NCBI GenBank assembly: GCA_964371945.1
Contig: CAYJPA010000028.1
Location: 1 to 58,729 of the forward strand
Source of the DNA: CAYJPA01 sp964371945
GTDB taxonomy: Bacteria; Chloroflexota; Chloroflexia; Thermomicrobiales; UBA6265
Reading direction: 5' to 3'
Length of the DNA stretch: 58,729 nt
In this document: piece after piece, positions 1 through 8,848 of the stretch
Layout: each line of letters starts with the position of its first letter
Position numbering within the stretch: the stretch's first letter is position 1
Notes under the pieces: model-generated
What the model was told of the DNA's origin: nothing
What the model saw: only the letters and a program-made list of their open reading frames with translations
Database searches by the model: none
Translations under genes and position numbers: made by a program

Positions 1-337
1 CGACGCCAAGGGTGAGCGAGCGGGGATCGGTCTCCACCGCTCCGCTCAGCGCGGCCAGATACGCCTCGTCGGCTTTGGCCGGTCGACCAGAGCGAGGAGC
101 GTCGGCTAACGCCGAGACGCCGCCCGTCTGGTAGACCCCAATCCAGTGACGCACGACGTTCTCCGAGCGTCCGCTCCACGCGACCAGGGCGGCGATGTCC
201 CACCCCAGCGCCGCCCCCTTGACCATCTCCAGGCGTTCGCGCACCCGCGCCGGCTGTGCTCGATCAGTCAACGCGCGCTCGACACGCACACGATCCTCGT
301 CCGTCAGATCAGGAAACTACGCGGGCCGTCGATGCAT
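1..337 (-). pseudogene. IS630-family transposase, N-terminal fragment (runs off the left edge)
   Basis: Read on the minus strand, the frame encodes the helix-turn-helix N-terminus typical of IS630-type transposases: an acidic start (FPDLTDEDRVRVERAL), then ERLEMVKGAALGWDIAALV, then GRSENVVRHWIGVYQTGGV and ALADAPRSGRPAK. The DDE catalytic domain would lie beyond position 1. The natural ATG at 337 is followed by an in-frame TAG at codon 7 (317-319), where the family often has Lys, so AAG to TAG is a plausible nonsense change. Translation could only restart at a GTG near 289. No terminal inverted repeat could be assigned. The family call is by motif recognition. Whether the element is dead or uses the internal start cannot be decided from this fragment. 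Confidence 0.6.
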
Positions 338-534
338 CTTCGTGCCTTTCTGTCACGAATCCATGTTCGTACACCCGAGTGAAATAAACAAGCACCTACT
401 TAGGCTTTCCGGGAACCCCACCGACGCGTGCTCGTCAGAGCCACCCGCCTTGACGTTCCTGGCCTACCCTTAAATGGGAATTCGCACTTGGTGCGCTTGA
501 AGTACATGCCCGTCAAGCGTCGCAACACGGATGA

Positions 535-738
535 GCCCGGACTCTTGCGCATCTTGGCGACGCTTACCAGAACCGGATTCGAGCGGACCGGGCGGAGAAC
601 CTGGGGTTGGCGATCGCTGCCTACGATGCCGCACTTGAGGCCCGGACCCACGCGCCGTTGCAGTACAGTTGGGTGGCAACCCAGAACAATCTCGGGCTCG
701 TTTGCCAACACCGTGTTCGGAGCGACCGGGCGGGGTGA
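535..738 (+). pseudogene. Remnant of a tetratricopeptide-repeat (TPR) protein
   Basis: One forward frame reads HLGDAYQNRIRADRAENL, then AIAAYDAALEARTHAPLQYS, then WVATQNNLG, and begins a second copy (QHRVRSDRAG) before a TGA at 736-738. This matches the roughly 50-residue TPR unit of large bacterial TPR/CHAT-type proteins, whose units carry the GDRAENLEQAI..YE and NNLG signatures. There is no start codon or ribosome binding site and a TGA at 532 precedes the frame. The second unit breaks where ENL is expected, consistent with a small indel. It is therefore a one-and-a-half repeat relic of a much larger gene. The longer open frame over the same bases (428-838) is low-complexity and arginine-rich and is not the coding frame. 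Confidence 0.55.
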
Positions 739-740
739 AG

Positions 741-854
741 TTAACCCATTTCGCTGGACAAGTCGGAGGGTGCCAGGATCATCAGTCCGTCCTCACCGAG
801 GACGAGCGTCTCGACGTGGAGCGACGGCGGGATGGTAAGACAGGCGCGGACCAC
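741..854 (-). pseudogene. Possible ISL3-family transposase N-terminal remnant
   Basis: A 37-codon minus-strand frame starts at a GTG (852-854) preceded by a good ribosome binding site (GGAGG about 9 bases upstream) and reads CLTIPPSLHVETLVLGEDGL before stopping at TAA 741-743. ISL3 transposases begin with a similar beta-strand segment just before their CxxC zinc finger. Here the frame ends before any cysteine pair. The neighbouring IS630 and TPR relics make a truncated element plausible. The fragment is short, so this is a tentative call. Confidence 0.25.
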
Positions 855-1015
855 GAGAACCCTCCTCCGGCACGAGCACCTGACGGAGGACCTAGTCGGC
901 GCCGTCAGCCACGGCCGCAGGAGGCTTCACCAATAACGCGGTAGGGCAACAAAGTCGCGGCGAGGCGTGCATTGAGGCGAAGAGCGCGCGAGCGTAACCT
1001 CTCGCTGAGGGCAGG

Positions 1016-2860
1016 TCACTCCTCGACGACTAATGCCACGGCGCCGAAGTTGCCATGCATGGTGTAGGCCCTCGCTTCCAGTTCGAGCACGATCAATGCC
1101 ATCCGCCCAGGGAACAACAGGAGACCGCAGGCCGACGGCGCCAGTTTGGTCGTGCTCGTTCCCTCGTTGATCAGCAGCAGGGCCGGGCTTCCACCCTGGT
1201 TGGTGACCTGCCAGAGCTGACGACCGGGCGCGAGACGCTCGGGCAGACCTGTCACGGAGGAATCCTTGAGGGTGATCGAGAGGTCGGCCACCGGGGCGGG
1301 GGTGATCTCGGCGGCCGCGACCTTCAGATAGGCCGGCCCTTCGGTGTAGAGTAGCCCCTCCGTGGTGGAGAAGGTGTCACGGCCGACCACCCAGGGACCG
1401 GGCGTGAGCCGTACGATCGACCGGCACGCGCCGCCGTCCGGGAGCACCCAGCATCCCGCGAAGCCCTCCGTCCCCGCCGAGGACACGACTCGCTCCACGT
1501 CGAGGTAGCAGTCGCCTGCATTGCAGTCGCTATTCGGCGGCAGCGGCGTCAGACAGAGCAGGTTGGGCAGGCCTACCGCCTCGTTTTCAGTCTCCACATC
1601 GGCACAATGCAACTCCTCACAGCGAAGCTCGTACACGTCCTGGCTTGAGCCGCTGGAATTGGGGTCGAGCGGCATCCAGTCACAGTGACAGTCCCGCGTC
1701 TTGCAATACTGCGCCTCGGCCTGCGACGGATCCCCCGCATTGCGAAGGTCCTCCCATTTCACTCGTGGACCGAAGTAGATCCAATCCCAGACACAAGTCC
1801 ACTGGAGTTCGGTAGCAGACTCGGCGCCGTTCTCGATCGCCACCTCGACCCACCCGGCCAGCACGGTGCTGGTAACCTGCGGGCTCCACTGGTCTCGTTC
1901 GGCGTCGGCCGGCACGTGAATGCGCAGCACGGGATACGCCGCGGCGGTCTTGGCGCGGCAGGTCTTGCCCGCGCAGAGGGTGCCGGGCGGGCAGCACTCG
2001 CCGCCGCAGGGCGCGCGGCCCTCGTGGCAGCATACGGTGTCGCAGTCCGGGTCTTCGATGCTTTTCCCCACCTTCTGGTGGTAGGCGATCCCGGCATTGA
2101 CTGAGTCGCCCTCCATGCCGGTCACGATCGCGTGGAGGCCGCCGGTCAGCGCGGCGTAGGCAGCCTCCTCCGCCGGCCCGCACGCGCTGCGAACCTTCCA
2201 GTTCTCCCACGGCTTGCGCTTGCCGGCCCACTTCTTAAAAACGGCGTTCGCATCCTTGACGTGGCCCTGCTCGTGCGCTAGGACCCGCCGCTCCCAGGCC
2301 GCCTTCTCCTTGGCGCAATCGGGAGTGAGCGTGTGGGTGGGTGCCCACTTGACGACGGTGATGGGCGTGTCCAACGTAAACCGGATCCTGGTCATCGGCG
2401 ACGTGACGCAGACCTTGCCCGGCTTCCCCGGCACGACGTGGTACGGAATGCCCGCCGTAGCGGGAAGCTCCGTCGCCGGGGCGCCGGGTTTCTTCGTCTG
2501 GACCCGGTAGCCGTAGTCGACGGCGACCCCGCCCGCCTCCCCTGGGCGGTCCTGCCCGCCGATCCGCACGCCGTGGGTCTGGAGGTGCTTAACCAGCCCG
2601 TCGCACGACCCGGTCACGGTGTTCGGGTCGGGAGTCGATACCGGCGTGCCGGCCGACGTTCCCTGGGGGGTGGCCGCTGGCGTCGCGGCCATCACCGCCT
2701 CGGCGCCAGCGACTTGTTCGCCCGACTGGGGGCGCTCCTGGCCGGCGGTGCGGCCTGCGACCACGCCGCCGGCCAGGAGTGCGAGGACGCGCCGCCGCGT
2801 CGTCAGATGCGCCAACACTCGAGTCCAATCGTCGAACCAGTCACCGTCCATTGATGGCAT
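1016..2860 (-). CDS. Secreted DUF922-like putative Zn-dependent protease with Cys-rich segment
   Basis: The protein has 614 residues. Residues 22-40 form a basic then hydrophobic export signal (TTRRRVLALLAGGVVAG), probably Tat- or Sec-type. A Ser/Thr/Pro-rich linker follows at 50-80. Residues 110-270 resemble DUF922 proteins: a beta-rich part, then AAWERRVLAHEQGHVKDANA, whose HEQGH (about 196-200) fits an HExxH zinc protease signature. Residues 273-301 contain eight closely spaced cysteines, including CCPPGTLC, a knottin-like spacing. Further cysteine pairs occur at about 360-480. The C-terminal 100 residues look like a beta-sandwich. Start codons at 2860 (ATG) and 2851 (ATG) are both possible. 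The gene is visibly GC-rich and stands alone. The HExxH and cysteines are seen; protease activity and the substrate are inferred. Confidence 0.65.
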   Translation of the reverse strand: MPSMDGDWFDDWTRVLAHLTTRRRVLALLAGGVVAGRTAGQERPQSGEQVAGAEAVMAATPAATPQGTSAGTPVSTPDPNTVTGSCDGLVKHLQTHGVRIGGQDRPGEAGGVAVDYGYRVQTKKPGAPATELPATAGIPYHVVPGKPGKVCVTSPMTRIRFTLDTPITVVKWAPTHTLTPDCAKEKAAWERRVLAHEQGHVKDANAVFKKWAGKRKPWENWKVRSACGPAEEAAYAALTGGLHAIVTGMEGDSVNAGIAYHQKVGKSIEDPDCDTVCCHEGRAPCGGECCPPGTLCAGKTCRAKTAAAYPVLRIHVPADAERDQWSPQVTSTVLAGWVEVAIENGAESATELQWTCVWDWIYFGPRVKWEDLRNAGDPSQAEAQYCKTRDCHCDWMPLDPNSSGSSQDVYELRCEELHCADVETENEAVGLPNLLCLTPLPPNSDCNAGDCYLDVERVVSSAGTEGFAGCWVLPDGGACRSIVRLTPGPWVVGRDTFSTTEGLLYTEGPAYLKVAAAEITPAPVADLSITLKDSSVTGLPERLAPGRQLWQVTNQGGSPALLLINEGTSTTKLAPSACGLLLFPGRMALIVLELEARAYTMHGNFGAVALVVEE

Positions 2861-3324
2861 CTCTCGCTGAAGTCCACGAATTCCTTAGATGGTCGAACGA
2901 CGAAGAACGAACCACTTCTGTCCCAGCAACATATAGACCACGAGATGTCCAAAAAACGCATAAAACTCGCGGAAAGCGCCACAGGTAGTTCGGTCCGATC
3001 AACGTCGCCCAAACTTGAGGACGCCCGAGGACGCAGAAATTGCCAAGTAAGATGGGTCGAGGAGCCGAGGGCTCTCCGACGAGCCCTTCTTGGCAATGTG
3101 ATCTCGTTTCAGGTGCTTGATGCCCGCTTAGCGCCCGCGCCTCGGGGCCTTTCGCCCAGGTGCTAGGTGGCCAGATGGGCTGTCGTCAGCTACCTAGCAG
3201 GCTCAGGTCATCAGACACGAACCAGCAGGCAGACGATCCCTATTCGCTGAATATGGAATTAGCCCTCACCGGGGTCACATCGGGGTCCCGGTAAGGACTG
3301 TAGCCTCGAGTATGCAACGAGACG
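2861..3324. other. Intergenic region without a recognisable gene
   Basis: The 464 bases separate two minus-strand genes for secreted proteins. No frame shows a recognisable domain. The main structure is a large imperfect hairpin at 3039-3097, listed separately. The promoter of the DUF922-like gene should lie between about 2870 and 3000, but no convincing -35/-10 pair was identified. Confidence 0.5.
3039..3097. repeat. Long interrupted hairpin (9-bp outer arms)
   Basis: ATTGCCAAG (3039-3047) and CTTGGCAAT (3089-3097) are perfect inverted repeats. Between them, GGGTCGAGGAGCC and GCTCTCCGACGAGCCC can pair imperfectly around a GAGG loop. The result is a stem of over 20 pairs with internal bulges. 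It is not followed by a T-run, so a classical intrinsic terminator is unlikely. It could be a miniature element end, a protein-binding palindrome or a structured leader. The palindrome is seen; the role is unknown. Confidence 0.5.
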
Positions 3325-4395
3325 CTACGTCGTCGGTCGCTCACTGAATCCAGGCAGCACGTACCCCTCGGTCCGAACTAATCGGTATCCGTTGTCGAGT
3401 GCAGCGCGCTCCCCTTCCTTCGTCGCGGCGGTGAAGTTGTCCGCGCGATCACCAGACCAGTACACGTTGAGTGGAACAAGCCCGGCAGCCGGCTCGGTGA
3501 GGACGGCGTACTCGTCCCACATTTCTTCGTAACTCGCGTCCACAGCGTCCTTTCGGCCGTCGGCCGTGGCCGTCAGGAAGAAATCACCCCGGTCCGTCGA
3601 CCAGAACTGCGTCATCGTGGCGTGCAGTGGATCATTCTCCTGGGTGTTGAACGCGTACCCTTCGATGCGGATGAAGCTGTAATTTGCGAACAGGGCGTGA
3701 TCCTCGCCCTCCTGCGTCGAGGTTGTGAGGTTGTCCTCGGAATTCCCAGACCAGTACAGTTTCAGGCCGCGCCCACCCGCCAGGTACTCGCGGTCATCCC
3801 CTTTTTGCACCCAAACCGGCGGGATGACCCATCCCTCGTTGCGAACGAAGGTGTATTGCTCATCAGTTGCCAGTTGCTCAGTTTCTGGGGATGCGACCAG
3901 AAGATTGTCCTTCTTGGCATCAGACCAGTAGAGCTTAAGTGGCACCAACCCGGCGCGTGGTTTGTCGGAAATGTAACCCTCGGTGCGGATCAAACGGTAG
4001 TTGAGTCCGCCCATGTCCCGCACGGCCTCTGGGGTCGCGGCCAGGAAGTTGTCCTCGCGTTCTTGTGACCAGTAGAGGTTGAGCGGAACAAGTCCTTCAA
4101 GTGGTTGGTCGGACACGTAACCATCAATGCCGACATAGGAATACCCGGCCGTGTCGGCGTCTGCATCGCCCTCCTGCGTCGCGGTGGTGAAGTAGTCCCC
4201 TCGGGTATCCGACCAATACAGGTGCAGGGCTCGTGCTTCTGGCCACGCTCCCGCATCCGATTGAGCCTGAGCGTACCCAGTGCTGCCAAGCGCTGTTCCC
4301 GCGATCGAGAGACCGAGCGCGCATTTCAGCAGATCGCGCCGTGACGGGGTTGTAGAAAGGAGTGTGCTCACGATGGGATAGGCAGTGCGTTGCAT
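3325..4395 (-). CDS. Tat-exported protein with six LYWS repeats (DUF5648-like)
   Basis: The 356-residue product starts at ATG 4395, chosen because GGAGGAACTGAGC immediately precedes it; an upstream in-frame extension is less likely. Residues 18-38 carry a textbook twin-arginine signal (SRRDLLKCALGLSIAGTALG). The rest consists of six repeats of about 45-48 residues, each with the core LYWS..R.DNF.AAT..G......Y...R.EGYV (LYWSDTRGDYF, LYWSQEREDNF, LYWSDAKKDNL, LYWSGNSEDNL, FWSTDRGDFF, YWSGDRADNF). This resembles the DUF5648 beta-trefoil-like repeats found in secreted bacterial proteins. No catalytic residues are evident, so a binding role outside the cell is inferred. Repeats 2, 3 and 6 also share GLVPL..YWS, indicating internal duplication. 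Confidence 0.75.
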   Translation of the reverse strand: MQRTAYPIVSTLLSTTPSRRDLLKCALGLSIAGTALGSTGYAQAQSDAGAWPEARALHLYWSDTRGDYFTTATQEGDADADTAGYSYVGIDGYVSDQPLEGLVPLNLYWSQEREDNFLAATPEAVRDMGGLNYRLIRTEGYISDKPRAGLVPLKLYWSDAKKDNLLVASPETEQLATDEQYTFVRNEGWVIPPVWVQKGDDREYLAGGRGLKLYWSGNSEDNLTTSTQEGEDHALFANYSFIRIEGYAFNTQENDPLHATMTQFWSTDRGDFFLTATADGRKDAVDASYEEMWDEYAVLTEPAAGLVPLNVYWSGDRADNFTAATKEGERAALDNGYRLVRTEGYVLPGFSERPTT

Positions 4396-5238
4396 GCTCA
4401 GTTCCTCCTCCATCTCTGGGCAAGCGGCACGCGACCTAACGCGCGTCAGGGGCTCCGTCAATCACCGCCGCCCTAACATGGCCACCTGGTGGTGGCGACT
4501 GCCGATACGGGAGCAACGAGAATCGTGTTGTCGAACCGCAAGACCACTTATTCCCTAGGCAAAATGCGCATCCAAACCTCTCTCCGCGCACTCCGCACCA
4601 GCCTTGTGGTGTTTGCAGACACCATGGTCCACAAGTTCGAGCCGGGATGACCAAAATGAATGGTGTGCTCCTTTCCCTGCGCCATACCTTGGTCGCCCGT
4701 GGCAACAGACCCAGTGCTCCACAATGCATGATGCGTGCGCCAGCGTCACAAAAGCGACCAACTTCGCGGGGAGAGCACAACAAGATCGTGGAATGCGTCT
4801 TCCAGCGTCGATGCCGAGTGGAATGTTGACCCAATGTCGAATCGCCAGGGTCTGGACCCTCGTCCGAGCGACTCAGATGTCCGTCAATCATGGACCTAAC
4901 CGAACGCGGACAACAGCCTTTCCGCGATACCGCTGACCGTGCCCTCTATACGTTGATGTCTGTGTTCGCCTTGGCGAATCCGGTTGCGTTCAAATGCCTT
5001 CTCACATCGTAGACTCCATCTTTTGTCCGCAAAATAAGCAGAGGGCGTGACTCGGTCCGACCGATGGTCATGACTACGGTCACTTGCTCTCCTATGTCGG
5101 CCGCGACTCCCTCCAGATGCGTGTTGGCACCGCACGATCGGGCACAGCGGTGTCAGTCGTGATTCGTTGACTCTATGACATGGCGGTCGCCCTGTGTGCG
5201 GAAACGAGACCGCAATACCATTCAACGATCGCTACGGT
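4396..5238. other. Long intergenic stretch, essentially non-coding
   Basis: About 840 bases with many short overlapping frames but no recognisable protein, apart from a short coherent minus-strand frame at 4946-5158 listed separately. No tRNA, tandem repeat or strong hairpin was seen. Base composition is more AT-rich and irregular than in the neighbouring genes, consistent with decayed sequence. Confidence 0.45.
4946..5158 (-). pseudogene. Short coherent frame, possible C-terminal gene remnant
   Basis: On the minus strand a frame opens after a TGA at about 5159 and ends at TAG 4946-4948. It reads THLEGVAADIGEQVTVVMTI, then GRTESRPLLILRTKDGVYDV, then RRHLNATGFAKANTDINV. The mix of residues and alternating hydrophobic pattern looks like a folded beta/alpha fragment rather than random translation. 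There is no upstream ATG with a ribosome binding site. I do not recognise the family. It may be the tail of a lost gene or a very small ORF starting at an internal GTG. Confidence 0.25.
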
Positions 5239-5619
5239 TCAACCGCGACATGCCGGAGCTGGCGCCAATACCATTTGCTGGAGCATCCCGATTGAATCGG
5301 CGTTCACATGCAGCTCGGTGATTCTGCCGTCGACAAGTCGGGCGATACTGATCGCCCCGAAGGTCGCAGACTTGCCGGTGGCCGGCACTCCCATCATCGG
5401 CGCACTGCTCGTATCGCGCACGACAATCCGGGTAGCGACCCTATCGCCTTCAGCGGGATCATTCACCATCTCGTGGGTGGCCCCGGGGAACGCGTCCAGT
5501 AACCAGCATAGGAAACCGCACCTATTCATCCTGCCAAAGCCGGGCATCCGTCGAAGGAAAGCTGCAGCTGATCTGAGAACAAGGCGGTGCCAGGTCTCTC
5601 CCCTACGATGATGTTTCAC
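5239..5619 (-). pseudogene. SnoaL-like (ester cyclase/NTF2-fold) protein, N-terminally degenerate
   Basis: The C-terminal 80 residues match the SnoaL-like family: AFPGATHEMVNDPAEGDRVA, then MMGVPATGKSATFGAISIAR, then DGRITELHVNADSIGMLQQM, with the typical TGK and VNAD..G.LQQ elements. Family members are about 140-150 residues and begin with an alpha-helical part and a YxPDFVDHD-type segment. Here that part is replaced by unrelated arginine-rich sequence starting from a GTG without a ribosome binding site. The first 45 codons are probably not genuine. It lies directly behind the decayed sugar ABC operon and shares its decayed character. A very divergent functional protein cannot be excluded. 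Confidence 0.45.
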
Positions 5620-5643
5620 TTACGAATATGCAGAGTTTGGGCA

Positions 5644-6516
5644 TTACCCCTTGACGGAGCCCTGAGTCATGCCCTGGACCATGAATCGCCGGGTGACGAA
5701 GTAGAGAATCATCAACGGGAGCGATGAGATCACGGCGCCGGCCATCAGTGTGCCCCGGGGGAGCACATCGCTGGTGATCAGGTAGTTGATGCCGGGCGGG
5801 ACGGTTCGTTTCGAGTCTGACGTGATGAAGATCAAGGCCAGCACCAGTTCGTTCCAGGCGCCGGCAAACGTAAAGATCGCGACAGCGGCCAGGCCCGGCG
5901 CCGAGAGCGGAATCAGGATCCGGAAGAGCGCGACCATGCGGGTCGAGCCGTCGACCATCGCCTGCTCTTCGAGCTCCGTCGGCACCCCGCGGAAATAGCC
6001 CTGGAGCAGCCATGTGCTCAGCGGCAGCGAGAAGGTGAGGTAGACGAGGATCAGCCCGTTCAGGGAGTTTCCGAGCTTCATTCGAGCCATAAGGATTGAG
6101 AGCGGAATGAAGAGCAATGACGTTGGCATGAGATAGGCGAAGAGAGTGATCCGTCCGGTCACGCCCATGAACCGATACTTGAAGCGGACAATCGAATAGG
6201 CGGCGAACGACGAGATGAAGAGCGAGATCGCGGTCGCGCGGGGTGCCACGATCAGACTGTTCATGACGTTGACGAGAAAATCCCTCTCCTCGATCAGCTC
6301 ACGGTAACTGCGATCGGTGAAGACATCCGGCCAGAGCGATGGTAGCCGGGAGATTTCTCGCGGAAGTTTGAGCGAAGTTGCGATCATCCAGTAGATCGGA
6401 AAGACGATGAAGGCGACGACGACGATCAACACCGCATATGTGCCGATCGCAGTCAGCAATTTTGTCCGGCGCAGGCTCCACTCGCGTCTTGAGCGCGGCA
6501 TGTCAGAGATCGCCAT
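5644..6516 (-). CDS. Carbohydrate ABC transporter permease, MalG type
   Basis: This 290-residue inner-membrane protein has six predicted transmembrane segments (the first at about 20-42). It carries the permease EAA loop that docks the ATPase: EEQAMVDGSTRMVALFRILI, followed by PLSAPGLAAVAIFTF. This is the CUT1 MalG pattern, ending in a basic tail (VTRRFMVQGMTQGSVKG). The start at 6516 is preceded by GGGGAGGATTG, and its ATG overlaps the TGA of the upstream permease by one base (TGATG), showing translational coupling. Unlike its two partners, this gene shows no obvious lesion. With the binding protein and partner permease broken, it is probably non-functional or in early decay. No ATPase gene is nearby; CUT1 systems often use a shared MsmK/UgpC-type ATPase. 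Confidence 0.85.
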   Translation of the reverse strand: MAISDMPRSRREWSLRRTKLLTAIGTYAVLIVVVAFIVFPIYWMIATSLKLPREISRLPSLWPDVFTDRSYRELIEERDFLVNVMNSLIVAPRATAISLFISSFAAYSIVRFKYRFMGVTGRITLFAYLMPTSLLFIPLSILMARMKLGNSLNGLILVYLTFSLPLSTWLLQGYFRGVPTELEEQAMVDGSTRMVALFRILIPLSAPGLAAVAIFTFAGAWNELVLALIFITSDSKRTVPPGINYLITSDVLPRGTLMAGAVISSLPLMILYFVTRRFMVQGMTQGSVKG

Positions 6517-7407
6517 CAATCCTCCCCATGCATCATGCTGGTGACGATGATGACAAGAATCGCAAGCACCGGGAGCATAGCGACCGACACCGCCGCCGCT
6601 TCGCCAAGGCACTGGGTTTGCATTCCGAAATAGGCGAGCACTGGAAAGACCATCGTCGCGTCGGAGAGTCCGCCGGCGGTCAACAACCAGATGTTATCGA
6701 TTGAGTGATTGACGACAATAACGTCGTCACCAGGATGACGGGCCGGATCGCGGGGAAGGTGACTGACCAGAATCGGCGCCAGGCATTTGCGCCGTCGACG
6801 CGCGCGGCTTCGTAGAGATCGCCCTGCACCGATTGCAGCGCCGCCAGGATAGAGATGAACCAGAACGGGAACCCGCGCCAAACGGACGCGATGATGACCG
6901 CGGGCATGGCCATTGGTTTTCGTCCGAGCCAGTCAATCACATCCGTGTGGATTCCCGTTTCGGCGAGGACGAGATTGATGCCGCCGATCGGTTGGTAGAG
7001 CACGCGCCAGGTCAGGAACGCGACGAATCCCGGCATCGCCCAGGGCAGCATGATCAACGATCGGAGCAAACCACGGCCGCGGAATTGCTCGTTGACGAGC
7101 AGGGCCAATCCGAGCCCGATCGCGAGCTTCAGCACATCGCTGGCGAGCACGAGCGTGATGGTGTTGCAAATAGAGCGCGTGAAGCTCGGTGATTTGCTCA
7201 GATAACGGAAGTTGTCGAACCCGATCCATTCGCCCGCGTTGCCGGCGACCCGGCTCGTGAACGAGATGTAAATCGCATAGAAAAACGGATTGGCGACCAG
7301 ACCAAGCACCAGAAGGACCGCCGGCAGCACCAGGAGATATCCCCAGAGCGCCTGCTTTCGAGAAAAGCCAGTCTCGCTCTTCGCGCCGTCGCCGTATTGA
7401 CTGCCAT
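6516..7407 (-). pseudogene. Carbohydrate ABC transporter permease, MalF type, frameshifted
   Basis: The protein can be followed only by changing frame twice. It starts at ATG 7407 behind AAGGACTCGA and reads MAVNTATARRARLAF. One base is then missing at a T-run near 7368 (TTTT where TTTTT would restore the frame). The main body continues from SRKQALWGYLLVLPAVLLVL through the EAA loop DLYEAARVDGANAWRRFWSV to TTLLSSITQS. A second shift near 6700-6712 leads into SIDNIWLLTAGGLSDATMVF and the C-terminus ending in MMHGED at 6516. Total length (about 295 residues) and content match CUT1 MalF-type permeases. Both lesions are single-base indels, so sequencing error is possible, but the upstream gene also has nonsense changes, which favours true decay. 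Confidence 0.75.
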
Positions 7408-7469
7408 TCGAGTCCTTACGGATTGCAGCTTACGAGTGCCAGACCGCGTGAGCGATTCTGTTTCGCTCG

Positions 7470-8848
7470 TCACGGTCTGGCGCGAGCTCCCTGCGAATTG
7501 ATCGAATACTTGTACTTGTCGTAGGCAAGCCGCCCCTGGGTTTGGTCCTCGTCCATCGCTTGATCGAAGTCATCGCCGTCGATCACGACCCGCTGCACCA
7601 TCTTCGGCGCGATAAAATTGGCGCTGAAGTCACCGTACGCGGTGTTGTAGACATCCGGGAAGGCCGGCGGGGTGCCGTTGGACACCAGGTCGAGCAATCC
7701 TGACAGAATCAAGTTGCTGCCATCGAACGCGGGGAATGCGGCCTGGCTCTTCAGCACCGGCGCGTAGATCGCGACATTGAAGTACGCCTGCATGAACTCC
7801 GGGTTCGCCATGTGTTCGACCAGGGCCTTCGCCGCGTCGATATTGTCGCTCTTTGCCGAAACGGCGCGCACGTTCGGAGAGCTCGGCAAGACGATTCCAG
7901 TGGGGCCCGCGGGAAACGGCGAGTATGCCGTCGCCTCGAAGAGCTCGGGATCGTCGGCCTTTGCCGCGATCGCCGCTGAGCCGGTGTTCGCAATGAACGC
8001 GGCCTGTCCGGCAAGGTACGCCTGATTGTCGCCCGCTCCATCCCAGGTGGTGCTGCCCGGCGGGAAGATGCCCTTGTTCCAGGCGCCCTTCACCCAAGTC
8101 AGATAGGCACGCGTTTCTTCGGACGTGATCGTGACGATGGTTCCGGCGTCGCCCGCGATCCGGCCGCCGTACGATTGCAGTAGGGACACCTGAACGTTGC
8201 CATCGCCGACATTGGAGAGGGCAGCTCCGAGTCCATACAGCGGCGACGCCTGCACGGCAACTGCCCGCGCGACGATCTCCTCCCATGACGCCGGAGCGGT
8301 CGTGAACCCTGCCGCGGTCAATGTGTCGTTGCGGCGGAGGATGAGATTGCCGGAGGCTCGGAACGGAATGCCGGTGCGGCCGCCCGCAATTGCCGTCGTG
8401 CCGGTCGCTGCCGCCAGCGATTCGTACCAACCGCCCTGAGCGTCGCCAGTCTTGGTGTAGAGATCGTCGAGCGGAGCGAGGAGCCTTCCTGGTTCGAGAG
8501 CAGGAGCAGCAGATCGAGCCCCATATCGAGCGCATCAGGCATCGTGCTCGATTCAACCACCGCCGAGACCTTTTGCACGGTCTCGTTCTGATTGATCATC
8601 ACGACTTCGGTTTCGACGCCGTTAGCATCACCCGATTCGTTGATCGTCTTCTTGATCAGCGCATTGGCTTTGTCGGAAAAGATCAATCCGCCTCAGTAGG
8701 TCACTTTGGAGCCTGCCTGGATGTGGACCGGTGCTTTTCTCGCCGCAAGCGCTTCCTACCACCGGCTCCTGCTCAAGCCGACCACTGCCGCTCCCGCGAC
8801 CGATGTGCCGAGTACGCGCCGCCGCCTCCACCGTCGTTGCTCAGTCAT
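7470..8848 (-). pseudogene. Extracellular sugar-binding protein of an ABC transporter, multiply broken
   Basis: This is a CUT1-type solute-binding protein of about 455 residues. It starts at ATG 8848 (GGAGGAGCCAGAAG upstream) with an export signal rich in arginine (RRWRRRRVLGTSVAGAAVVG). The same frame is interrupted by TAG at 8756-8758 (probably from CAG) and by TGA at 8693-8695, where VTYxGGLIFSDKAN normally has Trp (TGG). A third lesion near 8490 is a missing base that joins DLLLLLSNQ to LLAPLDDLYTKTGDAQGGWY in another frame. The remainder (7470 to about 8480) is intact and contains AAGFTTAPASWEEIVARAV and the C-terminal lobe. Two substitutions plus an indel make real gene death likely. 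It is divergent from uxuA, suggesting an ancestral uptake role for uronic or related acids. Confidence 0.85.

Noticed and set aside
428..838. 136-codon forward frame overlapping the TPR relic
   Set aside because: Another frame of the same bases encodes recognisable TPR sequence; this one is arginine-rich and has no family features.
4436..4936. Overlapping 110-151 codon frames between 4.4 and 4.9 kb
   Set aside because: No domain, no ribosome binding site and a residue composition typical of non-coding translation.
5590..5625. A second REP-like site (GTAGGGG on the minus strand near 5597)
   Set aside because: The head matches, but no paired stem follows within the expected distance.
8628..8831. 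Independent small ORF upstream of the sugar-binding protein
   Set aside because: It is an out-of-frame reading of the binding-protein N-terminus; the true frame continues through it with a nonsense codon.
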